NCBI RefSeq assembly: GCF_900217815.1
Contig: NZ_OBMT01000003.1
Coordinates: 248,001-312,000, forward strand
Length of the DNA: 64,000 nt
DNA from: Rhodobacter maris
GTDB taxonomy: Bacteria > Pseudomonadota > Alphaproteobacteria > Rhodobacterales > Rhodobacteraceae
Direction of reading: 5' to 3'
Shown: positions 38,107 through 46,725 of the stretch, piece by piece
Layout of the letters: each line of letters opens with the position of its first letter
How positions within the stretch are numbered: the stretch's first letter is position 1
Translations under genes and position numbers: made by a program
Notes under the pieces: model-generated
Told to the model about the DNA's origin: nothing
What the model saw: the letters and a program-made list of their open reading frames with translations, nothing else
Database searches by the model: none

Positions 38107-39261
38107 ATGCCCCTGCGAATTGCAAAGACTTTCTGGCCCGCCGTGCTGACGCTGGCCGCCGCGCTGGGCGGCGCGAGCCTCGCCGAGGCCGAGGAGACCC
38201 TCACCGTCGCCACCGGCGGCAGCGAGAACATGGTCGATTACGTGACCGATTACCTCGGCCCGATGTTCGAGGCACAAAACCCCGGCTGGAAGGTCACCAC
38301 CGTCGGTACCGGCCCGGGTGATGCCGGCAGCCAGGCGATCCTCGAAAAGCTCACGGCCCAAAAGGACCGCGATGTCTGGGATCTCGATGTGATCGTGACG
38401 AACCAGCTCAAGACCGGCGAGATGGTCGAGAGCGGGCTTTTGCAAAAATACCGCGACGAGATCGCCACCGGCCCGCTCGTGACGAGCGTGAGCGCCGAAA
38501 ACGCGCTGGGCACCGATGTGGCGGGCTACGTGATGCCGATGTTCATCTCGCAAACCGCGATCGCTTATAACCCCGATCTGGTGCCCGAGCCGCCGCAAAC
38601 GATGGCCGGGCTCCGCGACTGGGCGGCGGCACACAAGGGCGCCTTTGGCTACAACGGCATCAAAAACGGCATGTCGGGCGTTGCCTTTGCCACTGCCTGG
38701 ATCTACGCTTTCGGCGGCGATGCGGCCGTGCTGATGACCGGCCCCTATGACAAGGCGCAGGAGGCCGGCTGGACGGCAGCCTTTGCCGAGCTCAAGGCCT
38801 TCAACGAAAATGTCACCTTCACGCCGGGCAATGCGGGCACGCTCGACATGCTCAACCGTGGCGAGATCGCGATGGGTCCGGTCTGGGTCGACATGTTCTA
38901 CAGCTGGCAGCAGGACGGGCGGCTCAATCCGAACCTGAAGATTTTCCTGCCCGAGCCCGGCATGCCCGGCCAGCCCTATTACTACGCGATCCCCGCGAAG
39001 GCCGCGCATGCGGAAGCGGCGAAAAAATTCATCGCCCTTGCCACTTCGCCCGAGGTGCAGGCCGAGGGGATCGTGAAAAAGTTCAACTGGTATCCGGGGA
39101 TTGATGCGACGCATCTGCAAGGCGTGCTCGATGAGGCGAGTTGGGCCAAGCTCTTCACCGACATCACCCCCGAGGATCTGGCGGCAAAGGCCAAGCCCTT
39201 CCCGCTGGGCGCCTATTTCAACGATCTGCTTGAAGATTACGAGACCAAAGTCACGAACTGA
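38107..39261 (+). CDS. ABC transporter extracellular substrate-binding protein
   Basis: 384 aa. The ATG at 38107 follows TAGGAG. A Sec signal peptide ends at about residue 28 (ASLAEA-EETLTVATGG). The fold is that of family 1/PotD-like binding proteins (FEAQNPGWKVTTVGTG, WDLDVIVTNQ, ISQTAIAYNP, GLRDW, YAIPAKAAHAEAAKKF). It captures the substrate in the periplasm. A stable hairpin follows directly, likely to protect its mRNA and raise its level relative to the permeases. Confidence 0.9.
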   Translation: MPLRIAKTFWPAVLTLAAALGGASLAEAEETLTVATGGSENMVDYVTDYLGPMFEAQNPGWKVTTVGTGPGDAGSQAILEKLTAQKDRDVWDLDVIVTNQLKTGEMVESGLLQKYRDEIATGPLVTSVSAENALGTDVAGYVMPMFISQTAIAYNPDLVPEPPQTMAGLRDWAAAHKGAFGYNGIKNGMSGVAFATAWIYAFGGDAAVLMTGPYDKAQEAGWTAAFAELKAFNENVTFTPGNAGTLDMLNRGEIAMGPVWVDMFYSWQQDGRLNPNLKIFLPEPGMPGQPYYYAIPAKAAHAEAAKKFIALATSPEVQAEGIVKKFNWYPGIDATHLQGVLDEASWAKLFTDITPEDLAAKAKPFPLGAYFNDLLEDYETKVTN

Positions 39262-39276
39262 TCTGCGCGACATCCA

Positions 39277-39308
39277 CCGGGGGCGGCGGTGACCGCCCCC
39301 GGATTTTC
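39277..39308 (+). terminator. Partial terminator/3' hairpin between binding protein and permease genes
   Basis: CCGGGGGCGG (39277-39286) pairs perfectly with CCGCCCCCGG (39293-39302) around a 6-nt loop and is followed by ATTTTC. Its place after a binding-protein gene suits partial termination or mRNA stabilisation within the operon. Confidence 0.7.
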
Positions 39309-39326
39309 GTCCTGAAGGCAAACCCC

Positions 39327-40157
39327 ATGTTCGGTCGCAAGGCTTCGCTCCTGCTCATCACCCCGGCGCTGACGATGATGGCCGTGCTGTTTCTCTTCCC
39401 TCTCGCGTCCTCGCTTGCCTCCGCCTTCTGGCAAGACGCGGAGGCGCGCTGGGGGATGGGCAATTTCTGGCGCGCCTGGCAGTTCTACTCTGCCGATATC
39501 CTGTTCTCGCTCGTCATCGTTGTTCTGGCAACGGCACTTGTGGCTGTGCTCGCCGTGGCTATCGCGGGCTATCTGACGCTCGGCGAGAGCCGCCTGTTCG
39601 TTGCGCTGCTGGGCTGGCTTTACCGCTGGCCGCTCTTCATTCCCTTCGTGGTGGCGGCGCAGCTGATGCGTACCTTCCTTGCCAAGAATGGCATGATGAA
39701 CACTGCACTGGTTGAACTGGGTCTGCTCACCCCCTTCACTACCCAGAGCTTTCTCGACTGGCGTGGCATCGTCATCACCTTCGTCTGGAAGCAGACCCCG
39801 TTTGTCGCGCTGCTTCTGGCGGGCGCGATGGCCGCGCTCGACCGCGCCACGATCGAGGCGGCGCGCAACCTTGGTGCGAAGCGGTTGCGGTTGCTGCTCG
39901 ATGTGGTGGTGCCGCAGGTGATGCCGAGCCTCGCTTCCGGGCTGATCCTGAGCTTCGTCACCATGATGTCGGTGCTGTCCGTGCCGATGATGATCAATGC
40001 CGAAAACCCGACCATGCTCACCGTCGACATGGCCTGGCGCATCAATGCTTATGGCGATTACGGCATGGCGAATGCGCTTGGACTCATCGCCTATGCGATG
40101 ACCGGGCTCGTGGCCTGGGGCTATTTGCGGCAGGGGCTCAAGGAGAAATCGGCATGA
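39327..40157 (+). CDS. ABC transporter permease
   Basis: 276 aa. About six membrane helices, the first at residues 8-30 (LLLITPALTMMAVLFLFPLA). The EAA loop reads IEAARNLGAKRLRLLLDVVVPQVMPSLASGL as adjoining parts, contacting the ATPase. It is the PotB/FbpB-type inner-membrane subunit and overlaps the next permease by 4 bp (ATGA). Confidence 0.9.
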   Translation: MFGRKASLLLITPALTMMAVLFLFPLASSLASAFWQDAEARWGMGNFWRAWQFYSADILFSLVIVVLATALVAVLAVAIAGYLTLGESRLFVALLGWLYRWPLFIPFVVAAQLMRTFLAKNGMMNTALVELGLLTPFTTQSFLDWRGIVITFVWKQTPFVALLLAGAMAALDRATIEAARNLGAKRLRLLLDVVVPQVMPSLASGLILSFVTMMSVLSVPMMINAENPTMLTVDMAWRINAYGDYGMANALGLIAYAMTGLVAWGYLRQGLKEKSA

Positions 40158-40978
40158 CGCCGCGCCGTCCCGTCCTGCCTTCCGCCCTCAGGGCCACGCT
40201 CACCGGCCTTGCACTGGCCGCGCTCGCGCTCGCGGTCTTCGGGCCGCTGACAAACATGCTTCTCTGGGCCTTTGCCGAGACCTGGTATTTCCCCGCCAAA
40301 CTGCCGCAAAGCTATGGGTTCGCGTTTTGGGAGCGAGTCTTCCGGCCGCAGGGCAATGCAATGATCTCGCTGGGAAATTCGCTTGTGATAGCGGTGCTGA
40401 CCGTCGTCGTCTCGCTTCTTGTGGCGGTGCCGGCAGGGCTTGCGCTCGCGCGCGGGCGACTCCCGGGGCGGGCGCTTTTCCTGTTTTTGTTCCTGCTGCC
40501 GCAGGCCTTTCCGGCGATTGCGGTACAGATGAACGTGGCGCGCATCTTCTATAGCCTCGGGCTCAATGGCACTTTCCCCGGGGTCGTTCTGGTGCATGCG
40601 ATCCAGGGGCTGGTGTTCTCTGTCTGGATCTCGGCCGCCGCCTTTGCTGCCGTTGATCCCGCGCTTGAGGAGGCGGCCGCGAATATGGGCGCGCCCCGGT
40701 TCACCGTGTTTCGCACCGTCACCCTGCCGCTGGCGCTGCCGGGTTTGATCGCCAGTGCGATCTTCGTTTTCCTGATCTCGCTCGATGAATTCACCGGAAC
40801 GTTCTTTGTGGGCGTGCCCGATGTCACGACGCTGCCGCTTCTGCTTTACAGCGCCGCGCTGGAGGGGAATTACCAGATCGCCTCGATCACGGCGCTGATC
40901 CTGCTCGTTCCCTCGGTCGTCTTCATGCTGGTGATCCAGCGGTTTCTGAAAGCCGATGTGCTCGCCCGGATCGGTTGA
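40154..40978 (+). CDS. ABC transporter permease
   Basis: 274 aa. Six membrane helices (first at about residues 14-38, LTGLALAALALAVFGPL). The EAA loop is LEEAAANMGAPRFTVFRTVTLPLALPGL as adjoining parts. It pairs with the preceding permease to form a heterodimeric pore, the PotC-type subunit. It ends 2 bp before the convergent pdxY stop. Confidence 0.9.
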   Translation: MTPRRPVLPSALRATLTGLALAALALAVFGPLTNMLLWAFAETWYFPAKLPQSYGFAFWERVFRPQGNAMISLGNSLVIAVLTVVVSLLVAVPAGLALARGRLPGRALFLFLFLLPQAFPAIAVQMNVARIFYSLGLNGTFPGVVLVHAIQGLVFSVWISAAAFAAVDPALEEAAANMGAPRFTVFRTVTLPLALPGLIASAIFVFLISLDEFTGTFFVGVPDVTTLPLLLYSAALEGNYQIASITALILLVPSVVFMLVIQRFLKADVLARIG

Positions 40979-40980
40979 GC

Positions 40981-41829
40981 TCACGCCGCCCCAAGCGTGA
41001 GGAGGGCACGGCGAAATTCGGGCTCGCTCAGCACCACCTCGCCGGCGCCGAGGGCTGCCGCATGGGCGAGCGCGCGGGAGGTGAGCCTTTGCGCGGTTTC
41101 CACCGCCTGCGGCAGGGGGTGGCGGCGGCCGAGCCCGGCAAGGATCAGCCCGGCAAACAGATCCCCCGTGCCGGGGAGCGCGATCGGCAGATGCGCGGTC
41201 GGATGGCGGCTCGTGCCCGAGGGACCGAGGATTACACTCTCGATCTGTCCCGGGGCGGTGTCGTCGAGCGCGCAGCCTGTGGTGATGAGTGTGGCCGCGG
41301 GCGCAAGGTTCAGCGCCGCTTTCGCGGCGACGAGATCGGCCAGCGTGGCCACCGGTTGCCCGGTGAGCCAGCCGAGCTCGAACGGGTTCGGCGTGGCGAG
41401 ATCGGCAAGCGGCAGGAGACGGTCGCGCATCACCCCGGCAATCGCCGCGGGCACATAAAGCCCGGGGCCCGCATCGCCCAGAACCGGGTCGCAAAGATAG
41501 CGGAGCCGAGGGTTCGCGGCCTTCGCCTCTGCAACGAAATCGGCAGTCATTTCTGCCACTTCCTGCGAGCCGATATAGCCGGTGAGGAGAAAATCGGCGC
41601 GTTCGGCCAGCCCGCGTTCACGCGCGCCCTGCAATAGGTCGGAGAAGAATTCAGGCGGCAGGGCGCGGCCGCGCAGCGTTGGATAATCGGGGGTGTTGGA
41701 AAATACCACGGTCGGGATCGCGGCGACCTCGAGCCCGGCGGCCTGCATCGGAAAGAGCGCCGCGGAATTGCCGACATGGCCGAACACGACCTGGCTCTGG
41801 ATCGAGATCACGAAGGGAGGGGGAAGCAT
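40981..41829 (-). CDS. pdxY: Pyridoxal kinase
   Basis: 282 aa. Ribokinase-like fold: it starts VISIQSQVVFGHVGNSAA, the family-specific N-terminal strand, and continues with GYIGS, CDPVLGDAGPGLYV, TPNPFELGWLTG and the anion-hole/catalytic motif GTGD (residues about 220-223). It phosphorylates pyridoxal in the B6 salvage pathway. It is convergent with the ABC importer, which raises the possibility that the importer takes up a B6 vitamer. It has its own promoter at 41904-41932. Confidence 0.92.
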   Translation of the reverse strand: MLPPPFVISIQSQVVFGHVGNSAALFPMQAAGLEVAAIPTVVFSNTPDYPTLRGRALPPEFFSDLLQGARERGLAERADFLLTGYIGSQEVAEMTADFVAEAKAANPRLRYLCDPVLGDAGPGLYVPAAIAGVMRDRLLPLADLATPNPFELGWLTGQPVATLADLVAAKAALNLAPAATLITTGCALDDTAPGQIESVILGPSGTSRHPTAHLPIALPGTGDLFAGLILAGLGRRHPLPQAVETAQRLTSRALAHAAALGAGEVVLSEPEFRRALLTLGAA

Positions 41830-41903
41830 TCTGGCCGCTTGGTCCTTTGCGCCGGTTCGTGCCGTCGCGACGGGCGGGAGGGTCGCGCAGGGCTATGCGG
41901 CCC

Positions 41904-41932
41904 AAATAAGGCGCCTTGGCGGCGGGATGCAA
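41904..41932 (-). promoter_or_regulatory. pdxY: Candidate promoter of pdxY
   Basis: On the minus strand TTGCAT (41932-41927), 17 bp, TTATTT (41909-41904) lies 75 bp upstream of the pdxY ATG. Confidence 0.5.
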
Positions 41933-42093
41933 GCCCGGCCGGAGCGCGGGAACGGCCCTGACGGTCTGACAAAGCCGAGGCCCGCGGATCGTGCCGCGCG
42001 AACCTGGGGTCACCCGGGCGCCAGACTTCGGGCAGTTCCGGCGATTCCTGCCAGCCCACGGCGCGCGTTGCCCCGGATCCGGAGCGGGCGGGC

Positions 42094-43041
42094 TCAAAGC
42101 CGGGAAAGCGTGGCGCTGCGCAGAAGCCGGCGCACGTCGCGCTCGGTACAAAGCTCGGTGGCGGGGGTCATCACCGCTGCCGCGGCTGCCGCTGCGCCCC
42201 AGCGCAGTGCCTCGGGCAGCGCGAGTCCGCGCCCGAGGCTGAGCGTGAAGGCGGCCACAAAACTGTCCCCCGCGCCGACCTTGGAGATCACCTTCTCGGG
42301 CACCGCCTGCGCCACCCAGCGCTCGGTTGCGGTGGCGAGCACGTTGCCATCGGCCCCGCGCGCCACCACCACCGCATGCGCGATACCCTTGTGCACGAGT
42401 TCCTGCGCAAAATCGGCGCTGTCGGAGCGGGCGGGCAGCGCTCGTCCGGCGAGCTCTTCCGCCTCAAGATCGTCCATGCGGAGCACATCGACCGGTTGCG
42501 CCCCGGCAACGAGGAGCTGATGCAGTGCCTTGCCCGAAGTATCGAGAAAGAACCGTGCCCGGGTGCGGGCAATTTTCGTGGCGAGCCGGGCCGGGAAATC
42601 ATCGGGTACGCCCGGCGGCTGGCTGCCCGACAGCACGACGATGCCGTTTTCGGGTGCGGATTTCGCGATCCGGTCGAGCACCTTGCGTACATCGGGGCCG
42701 CTCCATTCCGGTCCCGGCATCACGAAGCGGTATTGTTCGCCGCTTGCGGCATCGGTGACGGTAAGGCTCTGGCGCGTCTCGCCCGGTGCGGGGAAGGGGG
42801 CAAGGCCGATTCCCTGCTCGGCAAGCAGGTGCATGACCTTGTCGCCGGTCGGCCCGCCGAGAGCGACAAAGGCGGTCGAATGGCCGCCGAGCGCCGAAAT
42901 TGCCCGGCTCACATTGATGCCGCCGCCGCCCGGGTCGGTGTCGGGCCGGGTGCAGCGCAGCTTGCGCTCGGGGGCGACAGTATCGGCAAAAATGGAAAGA
43001 TCGACAGTGGGGTTAAGGGTGACGGTGAGAATCGCTGTCAT
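42094..43041 (-). CDS. pfkB: 6-phosphofructokinase II-type sugar kinase (PfkB family)
   Basis: 315 aa from the ATG at 43041. The N-terminus LTVTLNPTVDLSIF and KLRCTRPDTDPGGGGINVSRAI with LGGHSTAFVALGG are close to E. coli Pfk-2 as I remember it (KLRCT...PGGGGINVARAI). SGEQYRFVMPG is also shared. The catalytic GAGD is at residues about 256-259. The likely reaction is phosphorylation of fructose 6-phosphate (or a related hexose phosphate). It is divergent from the 69-aa protein gene; the upstream neighbour pdxY follows on the same strand with its own promoter. Confidence 0.85.
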   Translation of the reverse strand: MTAILTVTLNPTVDLSIFADTVAPERKLRCTRPDTDPGGGGINVSRAISALGGHSTAFVALGGPTGDKVMHLLAEQGIGLAPFPAPGETRQSLTVTDAASGEQYRFVMPGPEWSGPDVRKVLDRIAKSAPENGIVVLSGSQPPGVPDDFPARLATKIARTRARFFLDTSGKALHQLLVAGAQPVDVLRMDDLEAEELAGRALPARSDSADFAQELVHKGIAHAVVVARGADGNVLATATERWVAQAVPEKVISKVGAGDSFVAAFTLSLGRGLALPEALRWGAAAAAAAVMTPATELCTERDVRRLLRSATLSRL

Positions 43042-43179
43042 GCCTTGCCTTTCCGGGGGGCGCCTGGCCCGGGGAGTATTTAGCGCCAACATTGCAGGTT
43101 CACCCTCCCGGGGGAAGGGCAGAAACCCGTTATTAAGATCTAGATGTTTATTTATTCAAGAACACGATTGGAGGTGTGA

Positions 43180-43389
43180 ATGATTCCTGATGTGTCCGAT
43201 CCGCGCTGGAAGCGGGTCCTTACGAGTGACTCCGATCTGTCGGCGGCGTCCCTGGCAACCCGGATCCTGATCTCGCGCATGCGCCGCGAGGTGGCCGAAG
43301 CGCCGGGGGCGCTTGCTGCCAAAGTGGGCGAACTGCGCGATTTCGTGACGAAGAACCCCTTTGCTGTCGCTGATGTGTCGAAATTCTGA
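43180..43389 (+). CDS. 69-aa conserved hypothetical protein upstream of the FIST-like gene
   Basis: 69 aa with a strong GGAGGTG ribosome site 5 bp before the ATG. The sequence is soluble and mostly helical (SDLSAASLATRILISRMRRE, then VGELRDFVTKNPFAVADVSKF as its end). No motif or named family is recognised. It lies 12 bp before the FIST-like gene and is surely co-transcribed with it. The upstream 75 bp is AT-rich (TTATTAAGATC, TTTATTTATTC), consistent with a promoter, but I cannot fix its boxes. Confidence 0.7.
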   Translation: MIPDVSDPRWKRVLTSDSDLSAASLATRILISRMRREVAEAPGALAAKVGELRDFVTKNPFAVADVSKF

Positions 43390-43401
43390 CCGGAGAAAAC
43401 G

Positions 43402-44394
43402 ATGAAAAACGAAATGTTGACGGTTTCCGAGGTCTCGAGTCGAATCGAAGCCGGGGATGTGATGGTGATCGCGGGCGACGAGGCGCTGCTGGCGCAACTG
43501 CCCAAGGGTGCCTGGATTGGCGGGACCACTGTTTACTTCGTCACCGAAACCGGCGGTGCGGTGGTGCGTGACCGGCTCTTTTGCACCACGATCAGCGCCG
43601 CGACCGGCGCCACGCCGCGCCATCTCGATGTGGCGGGGCTTCCGGGCATCTCCGCGGGTTACAAGCCCGGCGGTGTGACGATGATCATGATCCCGGCCTT
43701 CTCGGTGGCGCATTCGCAATTCGCCGTGGATGGCCAGAGCTATCCGGGCCTGTTCGACCAACCGCTCGCGGGCTGGATCACCGGCGTGCATCTCGACGAG
43801 ATCGGCAAGCGCGCGCCGAAAGTGTTCGACGGCACCACCGGCATCGGTCATGACGAGGGTGCGGTTCTGCTCCATGTTGCGCTGCCCGAGAGCGTCTCGA
43901 TCGACCTCGACATCCTCAACATCTTCGCCCGGGGTGATGACGCGAAGCTGAGCTTCGTCTTTGACGAAAGCGGCTTTGTGGCGAAAACCGCGATGGTGAA
44001 TGGCGAACGGGTGAACCTCGCCGCCTATATCACCGAAAACAAGATCGACACGCGCCTGCCGCTGGTGGCGAATTACGCAGGCGCGCTCGTCAATGTCTCG
44101 ATCCAGTCGGCCGATCCCGAAACCGGCGAGGTGAAATTTTACGCGCCTGTTGTCGCGGGCGTCGAATATCGCCTGGCGAATGCGCTGGGCTCCTATGCCC
44201 AGGCCTTTGCGCAGGGCGCGGGCGATGCGGGCGCGGGCCAGTATTCGTGCAACTGTATCCTGAACTACCTCTATGGCGAGCTTGAGGGCCAGCGCACCGG
44301 CGGCTTCACCGGCCCGGTCACCTTCGGCGAAATCGCCTATATCCTGCTCAACCAGACGCTCGTGCGGATGGACATCAACGAAAACGCCGCTTGA
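43402..44394 (+). CDS. FIST-like signalling/ligand-binding protein (DUF6976-like)
   Basis: 330 aa. The start follows GGAG 8 bp upstream. I read it as a diverged FIST protein: an early strand-rich half (MLTVSEVSSRIEAGD, KGAWIGGTTVYFVT), a middle part, and a C-terminus with YSCNCILNYLYG (Cys283 and Cys285) and GPVTFGEIAYILLNQTLVR. The last block matches the way FIST_C domains close (G-E-I...N-x-T-L). FIST domains are thought to bind small ligands and sit next to signalling proteins. No membrane or output domain is present. DUF6976 is a family name from memory and unverified. A strong terminator follows. Confidence 0.6.
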   Translation: MKNEMLTVSEVSSRIEAGDVMVIAGDEALLAQLPKGAWIGGTTVYFVTETGGAVVRDRLFCTTISAATGATPRHLDVAGLPGISAGYKPGGVTMIMIPAFSVAHSQFAVDGQSYPGLFDQPLAGWITGVHLDEIGKRAPKVFDGTTGIGHDEGAVLLHVALPESVSIDLDILNIFARGDDAKLSFVFDESGFVAKTAMVNGERVNLAAYITENKIDTRLPLVANYAGALVNVSIQSADPETGEVKFYAPVVAGVEYRLANALGSYAQAFAQGAGDAGAGQYSCNCILNYLYGELEGQRTGGFTGPVTFGEIAYILLNQTLVRMDINENAA

Positions 44395-44488
44395 TCGCAG
44401 TTCGCGCGGCCCGTTCGCGCGGAGGTTCATGCGGCTTCGGGGCGCGGCTTGCCGCGCCCCGGCCTTCGGTACAGGTCTCTCTCCGGGG

Positions 44489-44538
44489 ACCTCCCCCCCC
44501 GGCGCGACGGTGCGAGCCCGCGCCGGGAGGTTTTGTTT
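44489..44538 (+). terminator. Intrinsic terminator after the FIST-like gene
   Basis: CCCGGCGCG (44498-44506) pairs with CGCGCCGGG (44519-44527), extended by ACCTCC (44489-44494)/GGAGGT (44526-44531), and is followed by TTTTGTTT. A second, T-less hairpin GGGGCGCG/CGCGCCCC lies just before it at 44439-44460. Confidence 0.8.
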
Positions 44539-44652
44539 GCGGGGTGGCAGGCGCCGTCCATCCGGACGCCGGTCCCGTCTAAAAAGTGGCGGCAGGCCCG
44601 CGCGCGGCGTCCCGGGGTCATCGTGATCCGGCGGCAGGGGCGCGCCCGGCCA

Positions 44653-45243
44653 TCAGGGACGCGCGAGATCGAAGGTTTCCGTGATCGTCGCGTAATCCTG
44701 ATAGCCGAGCCGGGAGAGGCGATCCGGCGGGCGGAAACGGCCATCATGCAGGCAATCGGGGCGGATGTGCACGCCCACGACTTCGCCGTGAATGAGGTAG
44801 TTGTAGGCGCCCAGCAGCGAGATCACCTGCACCAGCCGGCATTCGAGGCTCGCGGGCGCGATGGCCACACGCGGGCAGTCGATCCCCACACATCCCGCCT
44901 TTTCGAGCCCGGTGGCGACGAATTCATCCATGCCCGCAGGCAGCGCCGCGGAGGAGGCATTCATCGCTGCGATCAGATCGGAAGAGACGAGATTGACGCA
45001 AAACACCCCCGTTTCGCGGATCTGGGCGAGGCTGTCCTTGGTATCGCCGCGATCGGCCTTCGCCGAGGTCGAGGCAAAAACGAGCTGCGGCGGGGTATAG
45101 GCGACGGCATTGAAGAAAGAATAGGGGGCGAGATTGTCGCCCAGTCTTCCGCGCGTCGAGATCCAGCCGATCGGACGCGGGGCCACGATCGCGCCAAACG
45201 GGTTGTGGGGCAGGGGACAACCCTCCTCGGGGCGGTAGAACAT
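44653..45243 (-). CDS. Flavin reductase-like domain protein
   Basis: 196 aa with AAAGGAG before the ATG. The flavin-binding split-barrel motifs are visible: IVAPRPIGWISTRG near the start, LAPYSFFNAVAYTPPQLVF, KDSLAQIRETGVFCVNLVS, MNASSAALPAGMDEF. Members bind FMN and reduce it or use it with NAD(P)H; the partner is unknown. The gene stands alone, divergent from the GNAT gene (82-bp gap). Confidence 0.85.
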   Translation of the reverse strand: MFYRPEEGCPLPHNPFGAIVAPRPIGWISTRGRLGDNLAPYSFFNAVAYTPPQLVFASTSAKADRGDTKDSLAQIRETGVFCVNLVSSDLIAAMNASSAALPAGMDEFVATGLEKAGCVGIDCPRVAIAPASLECRLVQVISLLGAYNYLIHGEVVGVHIRPDCLHDGRFRPPDRLSRLGYQDYATITETFDLARP

Positions 45244-45325
45244 CGGCTTCTCCTTTGATTTGAACCCGAGATTAGCGCGTGTTAGGCGCGGGGAAAGACG
45301 GATAATCGCGGGAATCGGGGGCGAT

Positions 45326-45811
45326 ATGTACCAGCTTGAGGAAGAGACCGAGGCCGACTGGTGGGAGGTGGAGGCGCTTTATGACCTCTGCTTCGCGCCG
45401 GGGCGAACGGCGCTCTCCTCCTACCGGTTGCGCGAGGGGGTGGCGCCGGTGCAGCCGCTTTGCCTGACGCTGCGCGAAGATGGGGTGCTTGCTGCGGTGA
45501 TCCGCTACTGGCCGGTGCTGGTGGGCGGCGCGCGGGTGCTGCTTCTGGGCCCCGTCGCCGTGCACCCGACGCGGCAGGGCGAGGGGCTCGGCGGCCTTTT
45601 GATGCGCGAGAGCCTGGCCGAGGCACGGCGGCTCGGCTGGGAACGGGTGCTGCTCGTGGGCGATGCGCCCTATTACCAGCGGTTCGGGTTCGAGAAGATC
45701 GACGGGGTGGAGATGCCACCTCCGACCAACCCCGAGCGGGTGCTGGCGCTGGAGTTGCGCCCCGGCGCCTGGGCGGGGGTGCGCGGGCCGGTGGAGAAAT
45801 TCGTCCCCTGA
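45326..45811 (+). CDS. GNAT-family N-acetyltransferase
   Basis: 161 aa from the ATG at 45326. The acetyl-CoA loop is seen in VLLLGPVAVHPTRQGEGLGGLLMRESL (motif V-x-P-x-x-Q-G-x-G-x-G/L-L), preceded by strand VIRYWPVLVGG and followed by VLLVGDAPYYQRFGFE. This is the YhbS-like subgroup. The substrate is unknown. It is followed 51 bp later by the EcsC-family gene, on the same strand. Confidence 0.85.
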   Translation: MYQLEEETEADWWEVEALYDLCFAPGRTALSSYRLREGVAPVQPLCLTLREDGVLAAVIRYWPVLVGGARVLLLGPVAVHPTRQGEGLGGLLMRESLAEARRLGWERVLLVGDAPYYQRFGFEKIDGVEMPPPTNPERVLALELRPGAWAGVRGPVEKFVP

Positions 45812-45862
45812 TCTTTCGCCCGCGTCTCCCGCGCCCCATATCGGGGAAAACAGGGGAGAACC

Positions 45863-46627
45863 ATGCAGCCCGAAATTCTTTTGCCGGTCACCGATCCCGG
45901 CCTGACCTCGGCGCTCGATGCACTGGCGCGCCGCCATCGCTCCGCCTCGGGGCCGATGATGCAGGTGATTTCGCTTGTCGGCGCCACCACGGAGGGGCTG
46001 CTCGGACGGCTCCCCGCCCCGGTATTGAACGGTCTGCAAACGGCCACCGAACGCGGGCTCGACACCGCTTTCGAGGCGGCGCGCCGCTCGCGTGGTGTCG
46101 TCGCGGACCGGCCCGACTGGGTGAACAAGGCATTGGGTACCGCGCTTGGTGCGGCGGGGGGCGCGGGCGGTTTGCCGAGCGCTCTGGCCGAGTTGCCTTT
46201 CACCATCACGCTGCTCTTGCGCGCGATCCAGGGCATTGCCGCCGAACACGGGTTCGATCCGGAAAGTGAGGAAGTGCGGGTGGAGTGTCTGCGCGTCTTC
46301 GCCGCCGCCGGGCCACTTGATGCCGATGACGGTGTCGACATGGGGTTTTTGACGGCACGCATGACGCTGACCGGCGCCGGGTTGCATGGGCTGATCGGCA
46401 AGGTTGCGCCCAGGCTTGCTCTGGCGCTTGGCCAGAAGCTCGCGGCGCAGACGGTACCGGTGCTCGGCGCGGTGGCGGGTGCGGCGGTGAACTACGCTTT
46501 CACGAGCTATTATCAGGAGATCGCGCGGGTCCATTTCGGGCTCAAGCGGCTTGCGCAGGAAAGCGGCGAGGACGAGGGGCTGTTGCGCGAGGAACTGGTG
46601 ATGCGGCTGACCCGATCCAGCCGCTGA
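45863..46627 (+). CDS. EcsC family protein
   Basis: 254 aa, GGGGAGAA before the ATG. The EcsC layout is visible: an N-terminal helical part (MQVISLVGATTEGLLGRLP), ALGTALGAAGGAGGLPSALAELPFTITLLLRAIQGIA as adjoining blocks with two amphipathic or membrane helices, and a C-terminal hydrophobic segment (AQTVPVLGAVAGAAVNYAFTS) followed by HFGLKRLAQ. The role in proteobacteria is undefined. It converges on bchO and marks the edge of the photosynthesis cluster. Confidence 0.85.
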   Translation: MQPEILLPVTDPGLTSALDALARRHRSASGPMMQVISLVGATTEGLLGRLPAPVLNGLQTATERGLDTAFEAARRSRGVVADRPDWVNKALGTALGAAGGAGGLPSALAELPFTITLLLRAIQGIAAEHGFDPESEEVRVECLRVFAAAGPLDADDGVDMGFLTARMTLTGAGLHGLIGKVAPRLALALGQKLAAQTVPVLGAVAGAAVNYAFTSYYQEIARVHFGLKRLAQESGEDEGLLREELVMRLTRSSR

Positions 46628-46725
46628 CCCTGTCGCCCGCTCCCGGTTCAGTCCGGGGGGGCGCCTGGGGGATCCGGGAGGCAATGCCGTTGCGCGGTGC
46701 CGAGCCTTTGCCTGGCCTGTCGGCG

